Assembly (NCBI GenBank): GCA_001599975.1
Contig: BCIO01000003.1
Span: 2,660,677-2,724,676, forward strand
Direction: 5' to 3'
DNA: 64,000 nucleotides
Source of the DNA: Cystobasidiopsis lactophilus
Lineage: Eukaryota > Basidiomycota > Agaricostilbomycetes > Agaricostilbales > Chionosphaeraceae
The position numbers and the translations under genes were made by a program. Positions 10,049 through 20,439 of this stretch are shown piece by piece. Positions within the stretch are counted from its first letter, which is position 1, and the number at the start of each line of letters is the position of its first letter. The notes under the pieces were generated by a model that was given only the letters and a program-made list of their open reading frames with translations, was not told the DNA's origin and searched no databases.

Positions 10049-12028
10049 TTATGAGGCCTCAAAGGCCTTGGGCAGGAGCTCTAAAGCGTCGCGGCGACAC
10101 AGGTGCAGCTTGGTGTAGTCCACCCCCTCGAACTGGTACAAAGTCGCTGGCACTCCAGCAGTCAATATAGTGCGGAAGAATGGGCGAAAGGCAGCCAGAT
10201 TGTGTAAGAACCAAGTGGCAATCTTTGAATGTCCACTGTGATGAGCGGACATGGCTTGGTGGCAAGCCTTGTCAATCTCAACGTAAACGGACTCCAAAAC
10301 CTCATGTGTGTAGTGGCACTGCGTGAGGCTGCGGTTCGCGACAGGGCCGGTATTGGCCTTGATATACGCCTCCTCGGTCATGTAGATGGTCCTGCCCCAT
10401 TGGTCGCGAGAAAGACCAGTAACAACTTCACTCCTGCGTTAGGATGACAATTGGTGAGGAAATAAGTGGTTTTGGGTTAGCATGGTCAACTTACGCGATA
10501 ATGCCCAAGGCATAGAAATCCCAACTCATATTGATCTTGGACCCGCGTTTGCCTTGCAGCGAAAAAGCCTCGGGCGGAATGTAAATTTCGGTTCCAAAGC
10601 CTGTGCCAGGACGATGAAAAAATGGTCAAATCTGGAGGGTTAACGCAAACCTTCTTCCCATGGCGAACCAGCTGGATGACTGAAACCAAAATCCGCAAGT
10701 TTCAGGCGATATGGAAAGAGTGTCGCATTTGCAGGGGCCAAAGGGAAGACTAGAATGTTCTTGGGCTTGATGTCACCGCTGGCCGTACACTTCCTTAGGG
10801 ACGCGAAATGCGAAGCGCGCGGAAACACAAACTGGTGGAACCTGTTCTCATGGCGCCAATGCGCCCCTTCGCCGTGCATGTAATCAAGGGCTTCTCCCAC
10901 TTGGGCGACGACATGGGTCATTCCGTCGAAACGATCGTACATAGGAGAGCTTGGATCAGACCACTTGAAGATGAGATCCTTGAGATTCAACGGAGAGTAA
11001 TCCATGATAATGGCAAACACGAAGCCATGCGAGTCGGCCCAGCAGCAAGAGAAGAAAAAAGTGACCACGAAGTCAGACTTGCGACGAGCCAACATGCGAT
11101 TAGCATGAAGCTCCTTCTTCCAGTTAAGGCTGTCCGCAGAACTGGCCATAATCTTCAAGCGCATAAGTTTGGCGGCCACATGGCTGTGACCGGACAGGGC
11201 GGTGGCATGGCTTCTCAAGTCGGTCCGCAAAACCTTGCCAAAGCCGCCCTCGGTAGTAGCAGGCTGATTGAGCAGAACCTTCAAGTCCTTATATACGTCA
11301 TTCAGTCGCCTTGCCTCCAAAAACACTCGGTCGACAGCCGACTTGAAAGATTCGAAGGCCAGCAAAAGGCAAACGCTGCCATGGCCAGAAATTGATAGCT
11401 GCAATTCGCGGTATCTGCTCCAGCCCTCTTCGACATGGGAACGGAAGCTCTGGTGAATGTCGCTGTCTTCCTCTTCGAACTTCTCTAGAAAGGTGTTGCC
11501 TTTCGTGGGAAAGCTCTCGGCAACCATTTTTTTGGCCGTACTGATGACGCCCAGCAGCTCATACGTTTGAGCTATAATAGAAGCAACGTCGGTAGACTGG
11601 TGCTGCATTGGTTCTTGAAGAGCAAGAGAGAACCTTGACGTCGAACGCGATGCACCGCCCCGGCCATCACCCTCTTCAACAGACAACGTTTCAAGTCGAA
11701 CCAGCCTAAGAACAAACACAGCTGCCAGCATGCGCGCGTTGAAGTCAATCCAAGGACACGAAGATCAACTGGCATGCCAATGTTGCTTTTCGGTGACAGT
11801 ACTAGTTTCTGACCATTGAAAATCCACAAGCGCTCAGCAGGAGTGGCGTATCTACCATGACGGACTTGATCCTTCATCTCGCCGAGGTGACCAATCACAA
11901 TCGGGCGCAAAGGAGAGAGGAGAATTGAGCGCCGAACTTCAATGGGAATGAAACGTCGAGGGTGAGCAAGCTTGAAGCCAAACGCAGTGCCCGCTCATTC
12001 TGGCTCAGTCAACTCGAATATCAGACAT
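10049..12028 (-). CDS. Protein kinase with ubiquitin-like N-terminus (family member K1)
   Basis: A multi-exon kinase of a family with two more members in this window. The core has a Gly loop (GGFGKVL), VAAKLM (catalytic Lys), HHGDIKPKN restored across an intron inside the His codon, LADFGFS, the activation-segment end GTEIYIPPE and WDFYALGIIA, so it looks catalytically competent. Before the kinase is a helical region with LQLSISGH. After it is a C-terminal extension ending RRDALELLPKAFE, both shared with the paralogues. Upstream exons (about 11730-12028) read as a ubiquitin-like fold: EMKDQV, TPAERLWIFNGQKL, then PVFVLRLV after a 38-nt intron. The ubiquitin-like part and the start at 12028 are inference. 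Without it the start would be 11731 or 11608. The substrate is unknown. Confidence 0.7.
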
Positions 12029-12212
12029 AGGCAGTGGTTAATAGATGTCAGACGATGCATTGCTCTGAGGGCAGATCTTGGCTTCAAGGTCGCAAGGGCA
12101 ACGAATGTTGCAGTGGATCTGCTTATAGAGTGTGGCTGCCATGTACTCGCGGTTGGTGGCGAACTATTTTCATTGTGAATTAACCAGATAAAAACGAATG
12201 CTATTGCAAAGG

Positions 12213-13829
12213 TTAAGGCTCGAAGGCTCTAGGTAGGAGCTTCAAAGCATCGCGGCGCGGGTTGTCTGGTGTGAATCGATCCACCTGCTGGAGTTTGAAG
12301 CGCACATCCTCGATATCATGTAGAGATTTCGGTATGTTCGACGTTAAAATTTGGGTGAAGAATTGAAGGAAAGAGCTGTAGTGCTTCACAAACCAGCTGG
12401 CGATCTTGCGACGTTCCAAAAGATGTTCGGGCACAACCACACGCTTGCTCAAGGTCTGAAGAAAGGATTCGGCCTCTTTCAAAGCTGTTGTCACTTTGTT
12501 GCCAATCTCAACCAGTAATTGTCTTGAGTAGGAGCATTGCCTGACGTCGAGCGGCTGCTGGTGCAAACCCTCTCTCTGGTACAGCTCTTCGGTGACGAAC
12601 ACAAGACGTTGGTTCCGTTCTTGAGGAGCAAAACCTAGAACGACGTCGCTGCTGTCCTTGGCGACACACTTAGCGCCAAATTGGAAGTACTTGTTGGGCT
12701 TACGCAATGATGCCTAGCGCATACCAATCCCATCGCAAGTCGACTTCCGAATGATCTTTGGCAATTAAAGCCCACGCTTCTGGTGCCACATATTGCCGCG
12801 TCCCTTGGGCGGCTATCGCCCATCACCGTTACTTTCGATCACCAGGCAAAACAAGAACACAAACAAAGATCCCACGACAGACCATCTCGAAGGGTGAAAC
12901 CAAAATCTACTAGTTTTAGGTGGTAAGGAAATTGCCCCCTGGGCGTGGACTTTGACTGAGAGGCCAAGACATTGTCTGGCTTAATATCTCCACTGCGCTC
13001 CGCCAACGTCATGACGCATTGAACGCCGAAGAGAAGAAACCAACTGGTGCAGCTCCTGAGCATGGACACGATCCAGTAAGACTCCGATTTGCACTACGAC
13101 GTGCACGAGTTTGGCAAAGCGTTCATAAGAAGGCAATACTGGAGCATGCCACCGTTGGATCAAGCCGGTCAAGGTGAACGGCATATACTCCATAGCGAGA
13201 GCAAAGATGAGGCCATCTGAATCGACCCAGCAGCACGAAAAGAAGAATTTGACCGACGAATCAGACTTGGTATGGACGAGCTGGCAATTGGCATCGAACT
13301 CTTGCTTCACCAGGGCTAAGGCCTGACGACTGGCGTCAAGTGGAAGACACATGAGCTTGATCGCCACTTGGTTGTGCCCAGTCACGGCTAGGGCAGAGCC
13401 GTTCAGGTCGGTCGGATAGACCTTGCCGTAGCGGCCTTCGGCAGAGGGGAGTTGGGCCCGCAAAGAGCGCAGAGCTTCGGACACGCCTTCTAGATGCTTA
13501 GCTTGTGTTTGTACCAGAGCGACCGAAGTCTTGAAAGCTTCAAAGACCGGAGAGAGGGCAGCCTTACTATGGCCAGAGAGAATCAAAGTCAAGTCGTTGT
13601 ATAGGCGACAACCCTCTAGAACATGCAGGTTAGCAGTATGCCGAACATCAGAGTCCAGCTTGCTGAGCTGGCTTATAAAACGATTCGCCCGAATGGGGAA
13701 GCTGTTCTCGGGCGACCTCCGTGCGTCGGCAAATCGGTGCAAGAGACTAGGGAGCTCTTCCAGTACCTCATGTCTGGATGCTGGGGCGACTTTCTGAGTA
13801 ATCGGAGCGGCCTGCTGCGGCTCGTCCAT
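12213..13829 (-). CDS. Protein kinase-like family member K2
   Basis: Tandem paralogue of the gene at 10.0-12.0 kb. The N-terminal helical region contains LTLILSGH and FEAFKTSV. The kinase core has GRYGKVY, VAIKLM, FFFSCCW, HHGDIKPDN (again with an intron inside the second His codon), LVDFGFT, GTRQYVAPE and WDWYALGIIA. The C-terminal extension ends RRDALKLLPRAFE. Catalytic residues are present, and several intron positions match K1 in place and phase, which supports duplication of one gene. The start at 13829 (MDEPQQ) is the first ATG near the conserved region. An in-frame ATG at 13913 is possible, and no ubiquitin-like segment was found upstream. Function is unknown. Confidence 0.75.
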
Positions 13830-14397
13830 GGCGATTGGGCGAAGAGAGCGCCCATGGGAAACGGAATCATGCGACACCGCCTCGTTCCTCGGCCAGTCCC
13901 ACCCCCAAAACAAGCAGAAGGGTTAGGCCATACGGTAGAGGAGGGATGAATCAAAGAGAGAGAAACAGGCTCCTTGAACGCGTTGAAGTATTTCCAGGAC
14001 AACTTCGGCGTGACAAGTCCGCCCGCCTTCGCATAATTGTGAACCGGCAGGGAGGGAGGAACGCCACTCCTTGTAGTTCGTAACGTAGTGAAAATGTATA
14101 TACACATGCCTTCTTGAGCTGAGGGAGGACGGAGCGAGCCATCCAAAACTTTGGTTTCTCTGAATCGACTCGGAGCGCAATTCGGCGGCATTCAACTTGG
14201 CCAGGAACTTGGAGTCCACTAGAAACCCATCTTGAGATTCAAAATGGATGGAGCAGAGGAGAAGTACGAGGGCAGAACGAGCAGCACTTCGACCGGCTTT
14301 CGAAGAGGTCTCAAAAGAGTTGGCTCGCCGCAGCCAGGCCTCAAAATGTGATGCGTGGGGCTGGTATAACAAAATGCAAAATGCTATCGTGATTGTG

Positions 14398-15670
14398 TCA
14401 CTGCCTGAGCAAGGTCTCCCTCCTCTTGCGGACCGGCTTGCGCCTCAGCGGCGACTCGAAGCCTCTTGAGGGGGTGGAAGGGCCGGCGTCCTGCTCCTCT
14501 TGCGGGTCGGAGCTGTGGACGGGCTCGACGCGCATGAGGCGGCTCTGCCTGCGCTCGGCCCGCCAGTCGATGAACTCGGCTTCGTTCGTGGACGTCGCCA
14601 TGTCCCGGGTGGACTTGAAAACTCGTGGATAGACGAACCTGGTGGCGATCGCTCTGGTCAGCTTCCCAAAACCACAAGGCAGCACAAAGGGGAAGGGAGA
14701 ACGCACGTCTTGTCATACTCGGACAGGACCTGGGCGGAGACGATGCCGCGGTCGCGGACCAAGGTGGAGTAGTTGGAGATGAGGAACTGGGTCTGGAGGA
14801 TGAGCAAGGCGATGCCCAGGAGGGAGTAGAGGGAGGAGGAGAAGTGCCACGAGAGGCTGACGAAGGGCGAGTAGAGCGCAAAGACGTGCAGGTTGAACAG
14901 GTGCGCCTCGGGCTGCCAGACATCGATCTGCTGGACCTGCTTGGCTTTTGAGGGTGGCGCGCCCGCGATGAAGTGTCTGTGCACAGCACTCTTGGCTTTA
15001 GCAAATGCATAAAGTTGATGAGAGGGAAGATCTTCAACGCACGAGATGCGAGTGAACAGCGAAACAGGCTTGGGTGGCGAGGCGGCGTCAATCCACGTCA
15101 CATTGGGCGACTTGACCTGATCCGGTTGGTGGTTGAAGACGTAGGACCGGCGTCTAGTGAACAGATATAGGGCGTTGAGTATGGAGAACAGGACCAGGGC
15201 GAGCGACAGGTAAGTTGTCTGGTTGTTTTGATTTTATGAGCTCTGCCATCTGCAGCCTCAGACACCAAGCAATAGGGACCACGCACCAGCGCCACTCCGC
15301 TCTTGTGCATCGACTTGATCTCCTCCAGCCGCTCGTCCGCGCCGGACAGCGCTTTGGTCGCCCCCAGCAGCGTCTTGCGAGCCGTCCTGCTTCGAGCTGC
15401 CGTGGCCGCCGCTGAGCCCAGCCTGATCAAGAAATGGACAGCATTTAATGTCACGCCAGACGGCCAGCCCAAGCTGGAGAAGTCGAGCAGGCTGAGGTCG
15501 ACCCAGAGGCCAAGCGCGAGGTTCGAGGGCAGGTCGATGACCTTTTCGACCAGACTCCGCCGGCGAATGATGCGGCGCGGCCGACGCTGCTGTGGCTGTG
15601 GCTGCTGCTGCGGTGTGCTGGGCTGAGAACGGTGGGACGGGCGCACCGTCGACAGCGCAGGGAAGGCCAT
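14398..15670 (-). CDS. NUR1: Nur1/Mug154-like inner nuclear membrane protein (DUF2418)
   Basis: The four-exon protein begins MAFPALSTVRPSH (ATG at 15670), has a basic Gln/Pro-rich head with RRIIRRRSLVEKV, and hydrophobic segments around LALVLFSILNALYLF and SLYSLLGIALLILQTQF. It also has the family block LVRDRGIVSAQVLSEYDKT continuing in the next exon as FVYPRVFKSTRDMAT. The tail is acidic then basic, ending with RRKPVRKRRE. In yeasts Nur1 tethers rDNA and heterochromatin to the nuclear rim with Heh1/Lem2. That role is transferred by family knowledge. It is convergent with nothing and lies downstream of the kinase pair on the same strand. Confidence 0.82.
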
Positions 15671-16236
15671 CACTGCTTCGCTCGCCGAGCGGGTCAAAGA
15701 GCAGGCTTCGAGTCCAACTTGCTCCCGGTCCTCGTCGAGCTTGGGCCGCTGGTCTCGCTTGCGTGTGCTTTATAACACTCAAATGCTATTCAAATGCGAT
15801 TTATGAGGGCGAACGACTTGATTGCTGATGTGCTCTGGCTCCAATGCGCGTCGGCCGGGCCGCTGGCTAACTCTCCACAGTCTCTCTAGCCTAGGGCTGC
15901 CTCGCTCTTTCTGTGCACTTTGTGACCAAGTCTTCAGAGGCGACGTTTTGGGTTCGCAAATAGGAATTGGGTCTGCCAGAGACTATTCCTTGCTCAAGGC
16001 GTGCCGAAGCGAATTATTCCCATGCTCTATGAATGCCGCTCGCTCCCGCGTGTCTGCCACACGTTGAGCGTCATACAAAGTTATCAGAAGAGTAGTTCCG
16101 ACCTGCGATCCGGTTTGGTCCACCACGCTGACCATGCCGAGGTTCCGTTTTGACCCAATGAGATCATCGTTCTGCGTTCCGCTTTGCCAAACAATTTTTG
16201 TCCCTTGCCTTGCTCCTTCATCATTCCGCTTCCTGA
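15671..16236. other. intergenic region between NUR1 and the MFS gene
   Basis: About 565 bp between divergent starts. It presumably contains both promoters. No further gene or repeat recognised. Confidence 0.5.
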
Positions 16237-18382
16237 ATGGACACCCCGCTCTCCTCTGCGTCGTCTGCCACGGCCGTCGCGCCGCCCGCTGCCAAAGTCG
16301 CCAGCAAGCTCTCCAACCCGGACGACCTGACGCTCAAGAAGCGACCGTGGCGGCGTCATGCCACTCCCTTTTCCCAAATCGTGGAGCATGAGTATTCAGG
16401 CTCTGGAACAGTACGTGCCCACTTTCTTCTCTCGATGCGCCACGAACAAGCTTTGATAAGGCGCGAGCAGGACGAGGACCCATACGTCGTCATGTGGCTG
16501 GACGACGATCCGGAGAACCCCATGACCTGGACAGAACTCCACAAGTGGACCATCGTCGCCGTCGCCGCCATCGACACACTAGCGGTCGCGCTCGCCTCTT
16601 CCGCCTACTCGGGCGCCATCGACTCCATCCTGCTCAATTTTAACTGCTCCAGCGAAGTCGCAACGCTGGGCCTGTCTCTGTTCGTCTTGGGCTTTGCCAT
16701 CGGACCACTTGGCTGGGCACCAGCGAGCGAGATTTATGGACGCCGGAACGTTCTTCTGGTCTCATATGTCTTCTTCACTCTGTTCAACGGCGTGGCGGCT
16801 GCCTCCCCTAATATGGCTGCCTTGATCATCTTCCGCTTCCTGGCCGGTGCTTTTGGCTCTTCACCGCTCACCAATGCCGGCGGCACCATTGCGGATCTCT
16901 TCGAATCGAAGGAGAGGGCGGTGGCCATGTCGCTCTTTGCTGCAGCACCCTTCCTAGGTCCTGCCGTTGTGAGTTATCCTCCTTAAATCTGGAGCATTAG
17001 AGGCATTCAGTTAGCTAAACTGATGAACAATGAAGGGGCCCATCATTGGTGGCTTCTGTGGGCTTTTCACTTTTCGTGGGCTTTAGCAGCCCACTAAAGC
17101 AATTTGCTTCCAGTGGGCGCTGTCAACTGGGGCTGGGGATGGGTCCAGATCCTGCTGTGCTGCTTTTCCGCTCTCTTGACTGTGAGTTTTCCTCACTCAC
17201 CTGCAGAGAACGGCGCTGAGTGGCAAACAGATCATCTCCTTCTTCGTCATTGGCGAAACCTATGCACCAGCCTTGCTTCGAAGACGAGCGGCGACTCTGT
17301 CTGAGTACACCGGCCAAGTCTACCGAGCGCCGATGGACGCCAAGAAGCCTTTGGACAAGAAGGAGCTCATCAAGACATCTCTCGTCCGCCCTTGGAAGCT
17401 CCTCTTCTTGGAGCCTATCGTGCTCTTGCTATCTATCTGTGAGTAAAACGTTTAAAATGAGATAAGCAGGAGACTAAATGGTGTTCAGACATGGCCTGCA
17501 TTTGTGAGTGGTGTCGGCCTCCAACCGCAAACCTCAACATAACTAAGGAAATCGAACGCACATGAAAGACGGCACCCTCTACATGCTATTCGGAGCCTTC
17601 CCTATCGTCTTCCAGAACAGCAGGGGCTGGAGTGCTGGCATTTCCGGCCTAGCTTTCTTGGGTTTATTGGCTGGCATGATCGTCGGTATTGCGTACATCA
17701 TCTTTGTGGAAAACCCACGGTACATCAAGGTTGCAGAGCAACACGGTGGGCAGGCACCACCGGAAGCTCGTCTGCCAGCTTCAATGCTCGGCGGAGTGGC
17801 TTTGGTCGTCGGCCTCGCCATGTTCGCCGCAACCGACAGCCCCAGCATTCACTGGATCGTGCCCATAATTGCTTCCTCCTTCTTCGGCTTGGGAATGATC
17901 TGGGTTTTCTTGTCCCTCATGAGTGCGTTCTCTCTTTTTTAGGCCGTCATCCGGTGGCTGATCGAAGACTTCAGATTACCTGGTGGACGCCTATCTCATC
18001 TACGCCGCCTCTGTCCTAGCCGCCAACTCCGTCTTACGTTCATTGTTTGGCATGGCCTTCCCGCTGTAGGTTGTCCAAGTCGCCAAATTTCGTTTCCGAT
18101 GGCTCAAGCTGCGGCGGTTCTAGCTTCACCCAGCAAATGTTCGCCAGGCTCGGCCTGCACTGGGGCGCTGCAGTACCTGGCTTCATCGCGCTCGCTTGTC
18201 TGCCAGCACCCTTCTTGTTCTACCGATATGGGGCAGCCATCCGCCAAAAGTGCAAGTTTGCCGGCGAGGCTGCCCGCATCCTTGAAGAGCTCAAGCAGCA
18301 GCGCACCGAGCGACCTGACGAGAAGCACGTCCACCCTTCAGATCGCCTGACGCACCGAGTCAGCGGGTCCGAGCAAGTTTGA
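16237..18382 (+). CDS. MFS transporter, DHA1 drug/polyamine antiporter type (Tpo1/Flu1-like)
   Basis: A soluble N-terminus with [10 protein letters not shown] precedes 12 predicted TM segments. Family marks are [16 protein letters not shown] (motif A loop between TM2 and TM3), [25 protein letters not shown], a central loop with [12 protein letters not shown], then SIYMAF and the C-terminal block [19 protein letters not shown] with FGMAFPLF and [15 protein letters not shown]. The tail ends SGSEQV. These are typical of fungal polyamine and multidrug proton antiporters. The cargo cannot be read from sequence. Several short introns interrupt it. The one near 17056-17113 carries two overlapping hairpins next to its acceptor. 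No broken motif was seen. Confidence 0.88.
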
Positions 18383-18554
18383 AGCGGTCCGACCTCCGAT
18401 TTCTTGAACGCCCTTCACGAACGCATTTCTCCTAGACTCCCACTTAGACTCCCAGCATTGTTCACACCCGCATGTCGTTTAGAATAGCTTCTGTCGTCAA
18501 AACTTAACATTATTAATACTACGTCTCCATTGCAAATAACGATCTCCCGTCGCA

Positions 18555-19915
18555 CTACCTCCTCTTGGTGTAGATCGTCTCAATCTCAGTCGACGTTGGA
18601 GTTGGAAACGAAAAGTTGAACATAGTGACGGTCTTGTCGCCGCTTGCAGCTGCCCCTCCGTGGCCAACGCTGTCGTATGCGACGGATATCTCGGCTTCAA
18701 AACTCGATGAGTTCGTTGAGCATCTCAATCAGCGAACCACCTACTCGTAGTGACAGTGGTGGTGGCAGCGGACGCCAAGGAAGTGACGACTGGATGCACC
18801 ACCCTGGTGCTGGTTCGCACAGCAGTTGTCTTGTAGACGGTGGTTTTGCCGGTGGCCAAGAGATGGGTGCATTGCTGGTACAAGTAGCGAGGGTTGTTGA
18901 ACTGCAGCTCGCGGAATCCAGATTGGATGTAGACCTTGTACGAAACACCCCGCTTGTCAAGGCCAGACGCCGACGATGCGGCGCCAGACGAGGCCGCAGC
19001 GGACGACGCTGCGCCGGACCCGCTGGCTCTCATAGAGCTTCGCATGCGCGAAGAGTGGGACCCCGATGCAGAGCGTGGAATGGAGTAGGAGTGGCCAGAG
19101 ATGGAGCCAGAGTGGCGAACGGGGCGCGACGCTGACGACGAGGCGCCCAGCCCCGAGTTGTGTCCACCGTTTGCAACATATGAAGATGACGGAGCCGAGT
19201 CTGACTCAGAGTTTTGTGAAGAGGCTGAGTTGGAGGCGCTGTGGGAGCTGGAGCCAGATTCCAAAGATTGGGCCGAGTTGTCTTTGGCGCTGGGCGCTGA
19301 GCTGGCTTCGGACTGGGAGTTGGACTCGCTCGACGCCGCCTCAGACTTTGAGGCAATTTCCAAAGAATCAGAAGAAACAGAGTCCTGTGCCGAACGAGAA
19401 GCACTGGGCAGCTTCGTCGTGATGGTGGTTGTAGCGTAAGGTGGAGAGTCCTTCCAGACGCTAATGGCAAACGCGTCAGACAGACGCATTGGCGCATAAC
19501 AAAGTGAGCCTACGTGGTGGTCACTGTCTTGTACGACGACTGGCTCGGCTGCACGACCTCGGTCGTTGTCACCACGTCAGTCACCACCGAGGCTCCCGAT
19601 TCCGCCACCACCTTGGTTGTTGGCTGCGTGCTGGTCCTGACTCTGGTGCTGAATTTTGTGCTGCGAGTAATCGTAATGAGGTCGGCGTGAGGGTATTTGC
19701 GGCACAAGCTCTCCAAGTAGCCGTTCTGGTTGGCCTCGAGCTGCCCTACGGTGTCAGCGGGACTCTTTGTTGTCGATATATAGACCTACCATCAACGACC
19801 ATCGCTTAGAAGGAGTCAAGGTGTCTGTTGGCACAAGGTACCAGCTGGTTGTTGTTGCTGCCAGAGCAACGGGCAAAATCCAGGCGAAGAACGCCACGAG
19901 TGAAAAGAGTGTCAT
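18555..19915 (-). CDS. Ser/Thr-rich secreted or wall-associated protein, unknown
   Basis: Not assigned to a family. The first exon gives a clear signal peptide (MTLFSLVAFFAWILPVALA) followed by ATTTSWYLVPTDTL. The next exons contain a small conserved-looking segment (YLESLCRKYPHADLITIT), Thr/Val-rich stretches with repeated TxxVVT patterns, then about 100 residues very rich in Ser and Ala, a short YKVYIQSGFRELQFNNP segment and more Thr-rich sequence. A final exon reached through a GTAGGT donor ends IETIYTKRR. Such composition suits an O-mannosylated extracellular protein. No GPI signal is evident at the C-terminus. It is convergent with the MFS gene. Confidence 0.6.
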
Positions 19916-20439
19916 GTTTGTCAAAGGAATGTCGGTGGGCGCAAGGCCGCTGCTTGGTTGTCTACATCCAGAGAAGAAGCAGCTGGGCCAGAGGCACTAC
20001 ACAATTAAGCAAGGGCAGCAAATCTCGTAAAATTGCCAAATGCGCTCAAGGCAGACGGAAAGGAGAAGGCCTTCGCGTGCGAAAGCGTATCGTCGCGGCA
20101 AGGCACTCTGACAGGCAGTGCTGTTAAGCTTCGCGCAAGCATGGAGCCCAGCATCTTCAGCGGAGGGATATAGTAAGTCGAACTCGCGGCCGGCCGGGGG
20201 AGAAGAACTTGGCTCTCGCTGGGCGCATGCGTTTGCTCTTCCGACACAGCACTCTTAGGTACCAAGAAAAGAAGTACTTGACTTTTGAGGGAGTCAAGAT
20301 TGCACAACCCAAGGTACCAGCAACCCATTTCACTTTCGACACGGGGGGCAAACTCGCAAGCCGTTCCTCCCATCCTCATTGCCCTATGAAGTGATACCTG
20401 ATCGAACTGTGGTTCGACTCAAGCGCTGCAGAAAGTGCA
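19916..20439. other. intergenic region upstream of the Ser-rich gene
   Basis: About 520 bp between the Ser-rich gene start and the COG1 stop. No gene recognised. A GGTTCGACTC match at about 20412 resembles a tRNA B box but no tRNA fold surrounds it. Confidence 0.45.

Noticed and set aside
13923-14372. Ubiquitin-like exon upstream of K2, by analogy with K1
   Set aside because: All three frames were read and none shows the helix and I-F-N-G-type pattern.
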